A stretch of DNA of 64,000 nucleotides from Symbiodinium natans (GCA_905221605.1 CAJNDS010002166.1:206001-270000); one strand, 5' to 3'; counted from the stretch's first letter, positions 20,891 through 32,375 are shown. A program made the numbers and translations. The notes: generated from the sequence alone by a model not told the origin.

Positions 20891-22225
20891 AAAAAAAAGC
20901 GGGAGGTGTAGCGACCAGGGGTCCCAGCCAGGTGGAAGCAGGGGGGAGGCGGAGGTGGAGGACGCTGGGTCCAGAAGCGTCCTGGAATCTGCTGGCCCAA
21001 CCTGAGACTCCAGGAAGAGGGGTGTGTGGTGTGAAGACGCTCGTGTTTACGCAAACAATGCTGTTCCAGTTTCGGGGTCCAGCCATCCAGGAGGGAGGTC
21101 CCAGGGGCTGCAGGACGGTTTCAGGTCCCAGAAAGATCCAGGGAGGGGGTCACAGGGCCTGAAGCAAGGGTTTCTGGAATCTGCCAGCCCTTCTTAGTGG
21201 AGACGCTCGGTCGGGGACCTCGGTCGAAGCCTCGAGCGCCAGCGGCGCTCTCCGCAGTTTAAGGGTTTAGGGTTTAGGGGTGAGGGGTTAGGGTCACAAG
21301 TAGGTGTAGCCCTGCCTGGCGTGCTTGAAACCCTGCTTGCAAACCCCCGCGCATGAACTTCCCAGAGCTCAGATGGCAGAGTCCTAGCCCTAAACCCTAA
21401 ACCCTAAACCCTAAACCCGAAACCCTAAACCCTAAACCCGCGCTTTCCACGGAAAACTGCTAGCCAAGTACGCCATCTTCGATATCGGACAGAACTTCCG
21501 TGTTCGTGTGCATCGTCTGCTCCTCCGTCCGCTCCTCCGTCCGCTCCTCAGTCCCGTCTGATAAAGAGGCCTGGTTTGATTACAATCGGGTTCAGGGTTT
21601 GGGGTCTAGGGTTTTGGGCTTAGGGTAGTTTATCGTTACCATTGTTAACCTTATACATATATATATATATATATACATATATCAGGGTAAACAACCTTTT
21701 GTATAACCTAAACTACAGATACCAAGGGCCAGATGCGCTTGCATTTGGAAACCATAAAGCCTGCATGCTTTCCAAACCCCTGCAGCCTTGGGGGACTGGT
21801 TAGGGCTTGCAAGGTTTAGAGTTCGGGTTTTGGGCTAGGAAGCCCTACCGAAAAAAGAAGAGGCGCGAGGGCACACACACACACACAAATATACACACAT
21901 ATATATATATACACACACAAGAGCGCGACAAAGTCTCTCCCATCACCATCCCTGCGGGCAGCATCATGCCGCTCGGGGTGTTTGCGGGTCTCTGGAATGG
22001 GAAATGTCTGCACATGTTTTGTAGTAGATCCACACAACTTGTGGTAGATTGAATGAAAGCAAATTACGAGGTCTGCGTTGTGCAAGCAGGCACTACAGCT
22101 GAGCATCTAAGACTTCTGTTGCTAGGTCGCGTTACTTTCCGAAAAAAACGATGCAAGTGCCACTGCCTGTCACAGGCAGCTTGCTTGCTGCGTACCTCAA
22201 GCCGAAACAGCAGAAGGCGGATGTT
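20891..22225. other. Unique sequence with microsatellites, no clear gene
   Basis: Includes telomere-like stubs (21265, 21388-21440, 21590-21640), a TA microsatellite (21656-21676) and (AC)n/(TA)n at 21882-21919. GC-rich frames at 20.9-21.2 kb are open on both strands without a recognisable domain. Confidence 0.45.
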
Positions 22226-22227
22226 GA

Positions 22228-22533
22228 CTATGCCGCGCGCCGTCCACCGTCATGAGAATGGCTTAACTTGACGGTGCTTCTTTGCAACATGCTGTGCAAA
22301 ATGACGTCGTGCCCAAGCACGTTTACAGAGCTTTGGCAATCCAATCTCTTTGGCGTTGTTGAGATTTGGCCGGGCTGCAGTAGTTTCTTCACGAATCTTA
22401 GCCACTCAACACCACTGCGCTGCAGACTCCCTATGTGGGCCCCAATTAAGGGGCTTTTTTGGGGAGCAACGAGCTTCCAAACCTTTTGAGCGACTTTCTT
22501 TGGGAGTTCTGCTGCCTGAGCAGACCTCACCAT
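22228..22533 (-). CDS. Possible coding exon or small gene, unknown
   Basis: A 101-codon minus-strand frame starts MVRSAQAAELPKKVAQKVWK and contains SGVEWLRFVKKLLQPGQIST. The composition is protein-like, with no repeat translation. It is followed on the right by a TTTAGGG array. No domain is recognised, and the plus strand is also partly open, so this is a candidate only. Confidence 0.33.
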   Translation of the reverse strand: MVRSAQAAELPKKVAQKVWKLVAPQKSPLIGAHIGSLQRSGVEWLRFVKKLLQPGQISTTPKRLDCQSSVNVLGHDVILHSMLQRSTVKLSHSHDGGRRAA

Positions 22534-22577
22534 GACCAGATGGGAGCAGCGCCTGCAGGGAGCAGTTGGAGGGACGA

Positions 22578-22715
22578 GGGTTTAGGGTTTAGGGTTTAGG
22601 GTTCAGGGTTTAGGGTTCAGGGTTTAGGGTTTAGGGTTTAGGGTTTAGGGTTTCGGGTTTAGGGTTTAGGGTTTAGGGTTTAGGGTTTAGGGTTTAGGGT
22701 TTAGGGTTTAGGGCT
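22578..22715 (+). repeat. Interstitial TTTAGGG array
   Basis: About 19 units with TTCAGGG and TTTCGGG variants. Confidence 0.95.
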
Positions 22716-25150
22716 TTCGGATGCTTTGAGCCATCGTTTTTGCTCCAAAATGGCTTCTCAACATCACGAAGCCCTTGTCTGGCCAACTCCTACATCGTTT
22801 GTGGAGTAGAGAGCCTTGGCGGTGCATGGCTGGCTTTCTTAAAAAATGGAAAGATACGTTACAGGCATCACCTCTGTGGGGTAGCCATACAGAAACCCTA
22901 AACCCTAAACCCTACGTAGAGCCAGCGATGAACCTTCAGCAAAAAGGGCTCCAGGGTACACAGTTGGGGGCCTTCGTTTTACCTTGGGCGCCGCAGCTGA
23001 GGTTTGGGGTTTCAGGCTTAGGGTTCGGCAGGCTTTAGGGCTCTCTGACCCGCACCCTCACACCCTCAGCGCCCTAACCCCCCTACACCTCTAAAGCCCT
23101 CAAAATCCGATTCTGAAGCCCTGAGCCCTTTTGCTCAAACCGTAGGGTTTAATTAGGGTCTAGGGCTTAGGGAGGGCTTATAACATCTGAAGCCCAAGAA
23201 GATTTAATCAGCCTAGGGCCCAGTGTTGGGCGCGGGAACCGAGCTCCATGCGGACAAAGGAGGACGCGAGGCCGGCTGAATCCCACACATTGCCTGGGTG
23301 GTTGAGGATTATGATTAGGGGTTAGGGTTTCGGGTTGATTTATCAAGTTCAGGGGTTGGGTGCTTTGCTTTGGCTACCAGCCAGGCAACCAAAGCACAAT
23401 TCCCAAGTCGAAAAAGCATGAGAAGTCCGACTTGTCCCATAGAAGCCGCCCCCGAGCACATGTGTTTCAGGGTTTCGGGTTTAGGGATTTTGGGGTTGAG
23501 GGGTTTACGGCAACCAGCTACCACTCAACCGCTGAAGCCGGGAGTCTTCCTTAAATGATGCTGGCCAGGGTTTTGCAAACGAGTTGTAGCAGAATGTAGC
23601 TGAGAATTGTAGGCTACAAGAGACTCCTGAAAGAGACCCTTCGTCCTACTAGCCTGTGTAAACCCTCCAAAACCGTGCGAAGCCTTTAGTGTTGGAATGT
23701 CGCAACCTGGTAGCAGCTGTGGACCTTCATTCGGCCCTTGCTCTTCGTACTTGAAGATTCAGGCCGGCGAGTTATAAATACCCAACATTTACGTTTCTCT
23801 TGCGTTCTCCCCGCCATGAGGCACCTAAATCCCACACCCCACCTTAGAGTTGCATCGCATGCCCAAAGCAAGCCTACGAGTAAAAAACAAAAAAACGACA
23901 AATATTCTTGGGTTTTGTCGGGTCTCGGGTTTCGGGCTTAGCGCTAGAAACTCCTCGGCCTCAGAGAAGCTGAGGGTCTGGCTTTATGGACCTCAAGTGG
24001 CGGGCTGAAGAGGTGGATTGAGACTGATAGAGTTCCTCAAAAGACAAGGATCATTGGTAGCTAGCAGTACTCATTCATGATCCTCCATACAAGTACATGA
24101 TCACTTCCCTCAGTTGTGGTCGTTTCTGGGTCTCTGTGCAGACATCAAGGTTTTATGGGACTTGCATGGTCATGAAGGGGCGGTAAACCCTAAACCCTAA
24201 ACCCTAGACGGGCGAGTCAGGGCCAAAGGCGTGTGTGACCCAGGTTCTTAGGCTGCAGCGCGCCAGTGAGCCCTTTGGCATTCCGGCGTGCAGTACTTCC
24301 TGGGCAGTCGGGCCCCTTGGCTCCCCTGAAGCCTCATCGCCTGCACCCCTGACTCCTTAAACTCCAAGCACGAAGCTTGCGGAAGGACAGGCTAGGGCTC
24401 CTTGGGGCAGGGAGTCCCCAACATCTCGGGAAGTAGCGAGGTGTGGGAAGGAGTTGAAGAACCGTGTCCCGTGTGTTCGGAAGCCCTGCGGCGAGGGGCC
24501 GGGGGGGGGGGGGTGGGGGGGACGCAGGGCACCGCAACCAAACCTGAAGAAGTGCGTCGGAACTTTAGATGGGTGGGAAACCCATCCCTCCCCTGCTAGA
24601 TGCAGGTTTGGAAAGGTAGGATTTCGGGTTCAGTGTTCGGGGTTAGCTGAAGAGTGTCTAGACATGGTGAGGTGCAGGCCTCATATTGAGCAGAACCTCG
24701 AAGTCCAAAACCCTGTGCAGGACTATACCCCTTAGAACCTTAATAAGATAATATTCTTAACGTCCTCTTGGGTTTAATATAGGCAAAATAAAAAAAACAA
24801 TAATAATTCCGAAGAGGGATATAGAAGTCATGGTTTGTCTTCTCACGCGCAGGCACCCACTTCACGCTCACTCGCAGAGCTGCAGCTTGTAGCATCTTCT
24901 TGCATTGAGCCACCACCCCTGTCAATGGAACGAACGGAAATCGGCAATAACTCCATCAAGAATTGCTCCACCCGGATTTCTACAAACACCCCTAAACTAG
25001 CATGCGGGACTGAGCCGGGATCGGAAGTGCAGAGCCGTACGCGGTCAGGATTTCTGCGAAGGGTCGCTACGAGTAAACCTAAACCCGAAGGCTGCCACAA
25101 ACCGGCGCATGAACAAATTCCCAGCTCTGGTTCTGAAGCTCATCCAGGAC
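22716..25150. other. Mostly unique sequence, no supportable gene
   Basis: Short telomere-like stubs at 22890, 23000, 23310 and 24186. A G-rich low-complexity stretch (24490-24520) and an AT-rich stretch (24740-24810). A frame at 24843-25100 on minus (LVATLRRNPDRVRLCTSDPG and FVEIRVEQFLMELLPI) is weakly protein-like but the opposite strand is equally open. Confidence 0.4.
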
Positions 25151-25164
25151 TCTCCTGAATCGCC

Positions 25165-25860
25165 ACCCTAAACCCTAAACCCTAAACCCTAAACCCTAAA
25201 CCCTAAACACTGAACCCTAAACCCTAAACCCTAAACCGAGCTACCCATGCTCCAGGGCTTTGGCGCCCGCGTAACGGGTGCCTCTTCTATACAATGCCAC
25301 AATGACGGACCTCTTTCCATTCCCAACACAGTGTGCTTTCAGCTCACGCAGACATAAACCCTTGAACGCCTTAACCCTAAACTCTAAACCTTAAACCCTA
25401 AACCCTAAACCCTTAAACCGTTCAGCCCTTTGGCAAAGGCCTGGCGAGCTTCGGCGACTCCCCCCTATTCTTGGAGGTTCATGGGTCGGTATGAGCAGGG
25501 CTTTCCATGCCCACACTCGCACACAGAAGTTCAAGGTTTGGGGGTAAGTAGGGTAGTAGTAGGCTTAGCTAGGTACTTGTAGGGTACCCTAAACCCTAAA
25601 CCCTAAACCCTAAACCCTAAACCCTAAACCCTAAACCCTAAACCCTTTGTAATTCTGCAAGAACCTCCAAGTTGCTTGTGAACTCCCTTCTCCAGTCCAG
25701 GGGATGACACTGGAGCCTTTTCCATTGGGCATACATACCCTCTATGCCACGAAGTCCTCTGAGGGTACCTGGACCCGAAACCCTAAACCCTAAACCCTAA
25801 ACCCTAAACCCTAAACCCTAAACCCTAACCCCTAAACCCCTAAACCCTGAACCCAATCTA
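25165..25860 (-). repeat. Series of CCCTAAA arrays
   Basis: C-strand arrays at 25165-25240, 25350-25420, 25585-25645 and 25775-25860, all the same orientation, separated by 100-150 nt of unique sequence. Confidence 0.9.
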
Positions 25861-25869
25861 CGCCTCTCT

Positions 25870-26300
25870 TAGTCCTTCCCAAGGATGCACCTGAGGCCTG
25901 GAGAAGGATGTGAAACTGATCCGGCGAGTGAGCGCACGCCCCTCTGCGTCCAAGACCCGCGGCAAACTGCGGATGTGTTACGGCCGCGGCGCGTCGTATG
26001 AAAAGCATGTCCGGCCTAGCGACTACTTTGGCCTGCATAATCTGCATACGGGTCACGTTTGTGGCTGCAAGGTCACGCTCGCGTGCGAGCCACGCGGTGA
26101 AAAACGCCCCCGAAAAGAGCGCAAATCTCCATGCACATAAAAGCACGCAGAATGACCAAAGTCACTCCATATATCCAGGTCTCTGAACAGAAAAGCCCAG
26201 ATGCATCCCCACAAGAATTCAACGACACAGTGGCATGTCGAAAATCTCTGGCGGCTAGCTGCGCCAAGCCCGCTTTCTCCGAGCGAATTTCGTGCAAACT
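25870..26300 (-). CDS. Possible membrane-protein coding fragment with a frame change
   Basis: The minus strand reads WIYGVTLVILRAFMCMEICA in one frame and, after a GGGGG run near 26108, continues as FFTAWLARERDLAATNVTRM then QIMQAKVVARPDMLFIRRAA in the next. Together they give two hydrophobic segments and a basic tail. The break sits in a homopolymer, so it may be a base-count error or a decayed gene. No family recognised. Confidence 0.35.
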
Positions 26301-26395
26301 TCACGCCGCCAGTGTCCCACTCGCCAAGGATCGCTTGATCTCCTGAGATGGAGGGCAGGTTCCATAGCCGGGTCTCCAGCAGTCTGTCTTTCTCT

Positions 26396-26500
26396 TTTTT
26401 TTTCTCTCTCTTCTTCTACCCAGCGAAGAGTTTTCGTTTTTGTTTTCTCTATCTCTCTCTCTCTCTCTCTCTCACAGTCTCAGTGTATATGTATATACAC
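26396..26500. repeat. CT-rich microsatellite
   Basis: CTTTTTTTTCTCTCTCTTC and (CT)n run, then GTATATGTATATAC. Non-coding. Confidence 0.85.
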
Positions 26501-27025
26501 ATGAGAAGCCAACAAAATGCATGAATCGAACTTTCTTCTTACATACATGTACAAGTATGCTGGCTACTTGTAAACGGATTAAGCCTGTCGGGCTCCTATG
26601 GGCTCCGCATTGATGGCATCGGCCATCCACCTTTCATCTTACAAAACCCTCCTGCCAACAAGCCTTGTAAGCCCTGTAGGGGTTTAGGGTGTAGGTGTTT
26701 TTTTGTTTAGGGTTTAGGGTTTAGGGTTTAGGTTTTAGGGTTTAGGGCTTAGGGTTTAGGGTTTAGGGATATAACCCCCACCAAGAAAACACCCTAAACC
26801 GAACTCTTAGCCCCGCAGACCGACAAACGCTTAACACCTGATTTCGCTTATCAACATGAAAAGCAGCCACCTAGATTCTGCTTCAATAAGTACCATGACT
26901 AAAGCTTGAAACCGGGAAAACCTCTGTACGACCATGCAGTTGAGGGGGGAAATCGTGTCCCTTCCAGAACCTCACCCTAAGTCCTAAACCCTAAACCCTC
27001 AATCCTAAACCCTAAAGCCCTCCCC
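26501..27025. other. Telomere-like stubs and unique sequence
   Basis: TTTAGGG units 26680-26770, CCCTAAA units 26975-27020. No gene seen. Confidence 0.5.
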
Positions 27026-27028
27026 CTC

Positions 27029-27138
27029 CCAAGCCCCTCTCAACTTGCGTCGCAGACCGGGCGGCGAGGTATGCCTCGTTCGAGGGGTCAAGCAGCAGCG
27101 CCTTTGAGATGTGCTCCTGGAGCCATTGCAGCCAGGGA
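27029..27138 (-). CDS. TPR-like exon
   Basis: The minus strand reads PWLQWLQEHISKALLLDPSN then EAYLAARSATQV. The pattern of a helix ending in ALLLDPSNEAYLAARS is that of a tetratricopeptide repeat second helix and turn (A-x-x-L-D-P-x-N). Similar TPR-type exons lie on the same strand at 30.0, 30.45 and 30.9 kb, on the other side of the PI-PLC gene. Confidence 0.5.
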
Positions 27139-27139
27139 T

Positions 27140-27540
27140 AGGGTTTAGGCTTTAGGGTTTAGGGTTTAGGGTTTAGGGTTTAGGGTTTAGGTTGAGGGTT
27201 TAGGGTTTTGTAAGTCTTTAGGGCTTTAGGAGTTGTAGTGAGGCTTCAGAGGTTTTTGGTTGAGTCGGTCCGTCTGTAGGGTTTACAAGACATTTGGGGG
27301 GACTCAAGCTTAACAAATCACTCACACAAGCACTCTGTCACGTCTGTGAAGGAGCGCCATTTTCTCGCTGCATGACAAGGGTACACCGCGCGTGCCCTGT
27401 ACATCGGCCTTCGGGACTAATTTAACCCTAAAGATGGGACGTTTAGGGTTTAGGGTTCACGGTATACGGACCCGAAACCCTAATTAAACCCTAAACCCTA
27501 TATATACTTCACCCTAAACCCTATACCCCTTTCAGGGCTA
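27140..27540. repeat. TTTAGGG array and scattered telomere-like units
   Basis: G-strand units 27140-27210. Short units of both orientations at 27440-27530 around TATATA. No gene. Confidence 0.8.
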
Positions 27541-27689
27541 GACTTCCTTTAGTCACAGTCCCCAAGGAAGCTTTCTCCCGTCATGCGCGACTTGAGTAAC
27601 TCAGCCCGCTCAACCTCAGCTTGCTAGGCGAAACTAGGCGAGAGATGGCGAGAGTGCACTACTGTACCAGGCACTGGTCTTGGTCAAAA

Positions 27690-27872
27690 TCTATATGAGA
27701 TTTAATGTAGAATATATAGTGCATTATACATTGTACCAGATATGTACATGCATGTATATATAGTACACACACATGAATACGTAAACTAGATAATTTTTAG
27801 TGTAATTCTTTTGTATATGTGTATGTCAACTGTATACTATAAATAAATAAATAAACAAATAAATATAATCCC
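27690..27872. other. AT-rich 3' flank of the PI-PLC gene
   Basis: TATATA-rich, with AAATAAATAAATAAACAAATAAATATAA just left of the stop codon (quoted as a tract of AAAT units). On the sense strand this is T-rich and follows the stop codon, so it is probably the 3' flank or untranslated region. No gene. Confidence 0.5.
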
Positions 27873-27874
27873 GA

Positions 27875-28359
27875 CTACGTTGTCAGAGGCCACACGGCCG
27901 AACGGCCGTTCTGGCGATCTTCCCATCTGCGAAGTGGCAACAGGCTTCTGCGCCACATCATCGCAGAGGTCACGTTCCTGTCTTTGCTCTGCAGCGCGTT
28001 GTACGCGAGAATTGTGTCGACATACCCAAACTTGTGGTCATTTCCGATGTCAATACTGCCGTCTGTGGTCACCATGTCTATGTAGATCGCGTTGGGGAGT
28101 GTGCACCTGCACCACACGGTATCCAGCACGGTCTGAGCGTAGTAGTTGGTGAATCTCGCACAATCGTCCTGTCTCCACGGGTAGTTCTGCATTCCGGGCA
28201 CATCGTCGAATTTGCTGCGGACGTCGCCGCCGCAAAGCTCGATGAATTTGTGCCCTGGCTTGGCCAAGAGTTGCCTCACAAACGCCCCTTTGTCGGCGCT
28301 GTTGGCGAGCGAGACAATGTGATACTTGCCTAGGATCGCCCTAAAGCCCTCTTGCCCTC
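27875..28359 (-). CDS. PI-PLC X-domain protein, exon 3 (C-terminal)
   Basis: The frame begins after an acceptor ACATGTCAG/GAGGGCAA and reads GGQEGFRAILGKYHIVSLAN, later GNDHKFGYVDTILAYNALQS, to a stop at 27875. It is the C-terminal part of the phosphodiesterase encoded by the two upstream exons. Phase fits a join to exon 2 through a GA donor (TGGG/GATGTG), a class known in dinoflagellates, giving ...NSVCPW-GGQEG. The C-terminal 160 residues do not show the classic PLC Y domain, as expected for bacterial-type or X-only enzymes. Confidence 0.6.
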
Positions 28360-28433
28360 CTGACATGTATCCCTAAACATGACCCTCTGCAACCCACATC
28401 CTCTGAACCACAAAAGGGCAAACATAACACATC

Positions 28434-28531
28434 CCCAGGGGCACACCGAGTTGCCGTCGCGGCGCGCCAACTTCCCGAGAAACTCCAAGGAATCGAGGAC
28501 CGGGTCGTCGAATCCACCGGGCAGGTCGTTC
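28434..28531 (-). CDS. PI-PLC X-domain protein, exon 2
   Basis: Bounded upstream by acceptor CCTACAAG/GAACGACC. The AG left over from exon 1 plus this G completes an Arg codon, so the protein runs VVLR-NDLPGGFDDPVLDSL in phase. It continues EFLGKLARRDGNSVCPWG. The intron upstream (28532-28692) is AT-rich and holds a (TA)n run. That phase agreement is good evidence for a real splice. The 3' boundary is less certain because no GT donor keeps the frame. Confidence 0.6.
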
Positions 28532-28692
28532 CTTGTAGGCGCCAAGGGACCCCCAAAATTTCGATCATATACATATAGTGTTGAAATGTGTTGAACATAT
28601 AGTATATAATATACTGGGGATATATATATATATATGTCATACTACTATAGCTATGCTTGGGGTTAGGTTTTAAGGTTTAGGGGGTCATATAC

Positions 28693-29790
28693 CTCAAAAC
28701 TACCATCGCCCTTATTTCGTAGGGAAGCCTCAGTTCGTCTCCGAGGTTCTGCAGCACCCGCGCGTCCAGCGCCCGCGAGGACTCCCCCGTGAACTGGGCC
28801 CAGTCTGAGCAGATCAGGACGGCCCGCTGGTTCCGAGCCACGAGGGTGCTAAGTTGGGTGCTGCTAAGGGGTGTGTCCCGATGGTCCACCACAAGATCAC
28901 CGAAGATCTGCAAGATCTCTCTGTAGAACGCCTGCTTCACGTCAGTGGGCGTGTTGGGGTACTGCTTATCCCCGACCCCCTCTTCATCCCCATGTCTTGA
29001 CAGCCACAGGACCACAACCTCGCTAGGGTGCGAACGCAGCCATTCGGAGATCCTTTGCAGGTAGACCGAGGCAGCCCTCTGCGTTTCCATGCCGTGAACT
29101 CCCACCCACCTGCCGCGCGAGTGGATGACCCGGAAGTCCAGGAAGCGGATGCCGGCACTAAGCTGTGCTTCGATGTCGATCACCTGGCAAACGCACAGCT
29201 TGCGCACCTCGGACATCGCCACGCGGTTGAACGGTGGCAGCTCCAGTGGGCCCAAGTTGGGAATGGTGTCCCCGAGGGCTCTTTGCTCAGAAAGATCGTA
29301 AGTTAAGGAGTCGTGGGTGCCAGGCAGGCACAGATCCCACAAGGTCATGTTGCCAATTGCAGGCATCATCGCGCCCATCCACCGCGACAGGAAGTCAGCT
29401 CGGCCGAAGTCGCTCCCGGCCATGTCCTGTGGACAGGGCAGCTCCCGTACAGGGGGCAGCTGGAAGCTGCGGACGTCGCAGCGGCACTTGTGATAGAAGA
29501 GCTCAGGGCACCTCGAGTGCATGGCCACATGCACGGTGCCGTCGGCGTCCGGGCCGAAGCCGCACTTGGCATTGTCGAAGTCGTCGGTGCCGGCGATCAG
29601 ACTGATGTCGCGACTCTGCACGAGCGGTGGCAGCGCCGATTCACGGATGTGATCGGTGAGCGTGGGCCTCGGAATTGGGAGCGGAAGATTTTGAAGCTTT
29701 TCCAGGAAGCCAAGCACCATGCCTACCCGTACATCAGCGGCTGTTGAAAGCTGCGTTCTTTGAGCATGCAGCCTGCAGAAACGGTTCCGG
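28693..29790 (-). CDS. PI-PLC X-domain-containing phosphodiesterase, exon 1
   Basis: This is an enzyme of the PLC-like phosphodiesterase superfamily, which cleaves phosphodiesters of phosphoinositides or related lipids. Counting from a codon near 29864, the frame has NMTLWDLCLPGTHDSLTYDL with the presumed catalytic His at about 184, RFLDFRV with Arg 245, and WVGVHG with the second His at about 257. This order and the Arg-to-His spacing match the X domain of bacterial-type PI-PLC. A following SHPSEVVVLWLSRHGDEEG also fits the family. The N-terminal 150 residues are unassigned. The exon ends TTTTGAG/GTATATG, a normal donor. The true 5' end is unknown, as several AG acceptors near 29760-29790 could start it. 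It is interleaved with TPR-type exons on the same strand. Confidence 0.75.
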
Positions 29791-29989
29791 AACCGGCCCA
29801 AACGCCAAGATGACAAAGCATCTGCACGATTTTGGAAGATTTCAGGCCTTCTGAGCAGGTACACGTCTTGACATTCACACGCCTAGCCCTGAAATAGGAG
29901 TTTCTGAGTGAAGACATGCCGGCCGCACCTATTCCGAAAAAGCAAAAACAAAACAGAAACCAGAAAAAACGGCTCCTGGGCCTTCTGGC

Positions 29990-30062
29990 TGTCTTCCAGG
30001 TACATGTACAGGGTCGCCAGGTTTGCAAAGCAGACGTGCAGCCTCCGTGGTGGGCCATCGGG
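29990..30062 (-). CDS. TPR-like exon
   Basis: The minus strand reads RRLHVCFANLATLYMYLEDS then QKAQE. The pattern A-N-L-A-x-L-Y-x-x-x-x-D-x-x-K-A is the classic first-helix and turn signature of a tetratricopeptide repeat. It is 200 nt upstream of the PI-PLC exon 1. Confidence 0.5.
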
Positions 30063-30082
30063 CGCTGTCAAGCAAGCAGGAG

Positions 30083-30110
30083 GGTTTAGGGTTTAGGGTT
30101 TCGGGTTTAG
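30083..30110 (+). repeat. Short TTTAGGG array
   Basis: Four units between two TPR-like exons. Confidence 0.9.
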
Positions 30111-30407
30111 AGACTGTACAAAGGCTTGTAATTTTTGTGTAAGACTAAATTTTAAGAACTCTGAAGCACCTGCTAGTCACCCAGTAGCCCGCGGCAGTAA
30201 AGGCTTTTCTTCTCGCGCCCGTCGCGAACCACGGCAACTCACACAGTGCAGACGCTACGGAACTGCAGAAACAATTGCCCCTTCTAAAAGCCCTTCAAAT
30301 CCCAAAATGCTGAACCGAAACCTTTCGAAAAGAAACACAACGCTGCAAGCCGAAAACCCTCACCCCCCCAAGCCCTGAAAACCAAAAAGCCCCCAAAACC
30401 CCTAGCA

Positions 30408-30497
30408 CCGGCTCACAAACGCTACCAAGCTGCGATGGGTCAAGGCGCACAGCCTGGCAGTAGCTCTCGATGGCCGCAGCGATGTCGTCCAGTGACC
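30408..30497 (-). CDS. TPR-like exon
   Basis: The minus strand reads NPRSLDDIAAAIESYCQAVR then LDPSQLGSVC. AIESYCQAVRLDPSQ is a textbook TPR helix B with the terminal LDP turn. Confidence 0.55.
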
Positions 30498-30649
30498 TCG
30501 GATTGGAGGTTTGAGGGCTTCGGACTTGGATGAGCCCTGAACTCTACCATGGCATGGGAAAGTATTTAGGGTTGAGGTTGAGGTGCCCGTCCGGGCAAAG
30601 GCTGAGTCTCCAGGTCCAAATGCAAGGTCAAGATGGCGCAAAGCAACGC

Positions 30650-30730
30650 TAAACCCTAAACCCTAAAACCCTAAAACCCTAAAACCCTAAACCCTAAACC
30701 CTAAACCCTAAACCCTAAACCCTAAACCAT
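30650..30730 (-). repeat. CCCTAAA array
   Basis: About 11 units, a few with an extra A (CCCTAAAA). Confidence 0.95.
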
Positions 30731-30849
30731 TCCTAACTCCGAGTCATGAAGCTTGGCTGAGGAGGAACAGGGCAAAGGGTTCCGAATAAGCGCGCAGACA
30801 CCCCACTCAAGCCGTAGCAAGCTGCACAAATTCTACAGCCCCCGCCGCC

Positions 30850-30918
30850 ATCTCAAAGCCCGAGTGGCTGCATCGCAACACCCAGGTGCGCCCACACCTC
30901 GGCCTGACGACCAAGTTC
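30850..30918 (-). CDS. TPR-like exon
   Basis: The minus strand reads ELGRQAEVWAHLGVAMQPLG. A-E-x-W-A-x-L-G-V-A is a TPR helix A pattern. It is the most upstream TPR-type island seen. A protein made of these exons would be a scaffold or adaptor. Confidence 0.42.
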
Positions 30919-30929
30919 GGGTTTAGGGC

Positions 30930-31400
30930 TTCTGGATGCAGAGCAGAATGCCTAGGGGCGTGCCCACGGTCACGAGCGTCGAGAGTCCTGCCTTTATCAT
31001 GTCACCCGAGTCGATGGCCCAACTGAAGAGTGCAACCTGCCATGAGTCCCCCGAAAGCCTCCACTGCACGGAGCGAATGCCGCTCGGAACTCGTCCGTAG
31101 GGCTGCGAGGACACACCTAGGAAGCCAGGCTTAACGGGGGGCCTCGGAACCCCTGAATATCATATAAACCCTCAAAGGGCTGCTGGTTGCTATATCCTGA
31201 ATATGGACGCTATAAGTATTTGATACAGAGGCAAATTGTCCCAATTCTTTGGGCATGCTAGAACTCATTTTGTCCCTTCCTTGAATCCCTTGCGAACTCA
31301 AACCTGCAAGACTCTGATGCACGGTCCTAAACTCCGAAGTCCTCAACCAAAGCCAAGCCCCCAAGACATGGATGGGCAGTTCTCAAAACTGATTGTCAAC
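30930..31400. other. Unique sequence, no clear gene
   Basis: Minus-strand frames at 30923-31114 and 31131-31364 are open but unremarkable. Confidence 0.4.
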
Positions 31401-31485
31401 GGGTTTAGGGTTTAGGGTTTAGGGTTTAGGGTTTAGGGTTTAGGGTTTAGGGTTTAGGGTTTAGGGTTTAGGGTTTAGGGTTTAA
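31401..31485 (+). repeat. Interstitial TTTAGGG array
   Basis: Twelve perfect units. Confidence 0.97.
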
Positions 31486-32240
31486 CCCGAAAATGCTCTA
31501 AGCCCTAGACCTGCTGGACCTGGGCGCTCACTGCCCTAAGGTGGCCTCAACCCAACTCATGGCAGAGACCCCTCATACCTTGGGCACCACATGAAGCCCA
31601 AATTGGGCTCGTATATCACATATCCCGTTGAAAGCGGCTTAAGATTTAACACGTCATGAGGCACATAGGCTCGAACAGAAACCTGAACTCCTATTGAACC
31701 CTATAAGCCCTACAGACCCTAAGCCCAAACCCCCCAAAAAAGGCAATCCCCCCCACGTCCCCATGAAATCGGCACAGTGCGCCGGAAGAGCTCCGCCGCC
31801 TCAGCGAAGCGCTGTGCTTCGCAGAGCGCCTGGTAAGCGGCTCCCTTCAAAAGGCATCTTTTGGGGGACCGAATGAGCCCCGAAAAGTTAGGATCTTAGA
31901 TCCTGTGTGGGGTCTACCCCTGCGCTGGCTCCGACATCCGAGCGGCTGAGCGCGACGTGCAGGGTTCAGGGTTTTTCCCTAGACTACTCTCATCCCTAGC
32001 CAGGGCACATGGACCGCAAAACCGGTGTTCATCTAGTCCACAAGCATATATCTGGGTCCTTCATGGAGGGGTACCTACTTTTCGTATTTGTACTATACTA
32101 AACCACACTATCATCGGCACCCCGCAACAGGAGCCGTCTAGGTGTGCGAGCGGGGGGCTTTGGGGAGCTTCGACTCAGTGAGTTTGGGGGGCTTTTGGGA
32201 GGAAGGGATGGGCAATAGCCGCCTGGGGGGTTGCCTGTTG
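31486..32240. other. Unique sequence, no supportable gene
   Basis: One CCCTAAA-like stub near 31700. Low-complexity Ser/Ala frames at 31.75-31.87 kb are open on both strands. Confidence 0.4.
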
Positions 32241-32375
32241 CGGGGTTTAGGGTTCAGGGTTCAGGGTTTAGGGTTTAGGGTTTAGGGTTTTCGGTTTGCG
32301 GGGACTTTGGCAGGTTCAACTTCTTAGGGGGTTAGCTACGGTGTTGGGTCTTGGGGACTTTGGGAAGTTTAACTT

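Noticed and set aside
22731-22755. Dinoflagellate spliced-leader-like sequence (GCTCCAAAATGGCTT)
   Set aside because: Only part of the leader (CCATTTTGG) is matched in reverse, and the GCTCAAG end and donor are missing.
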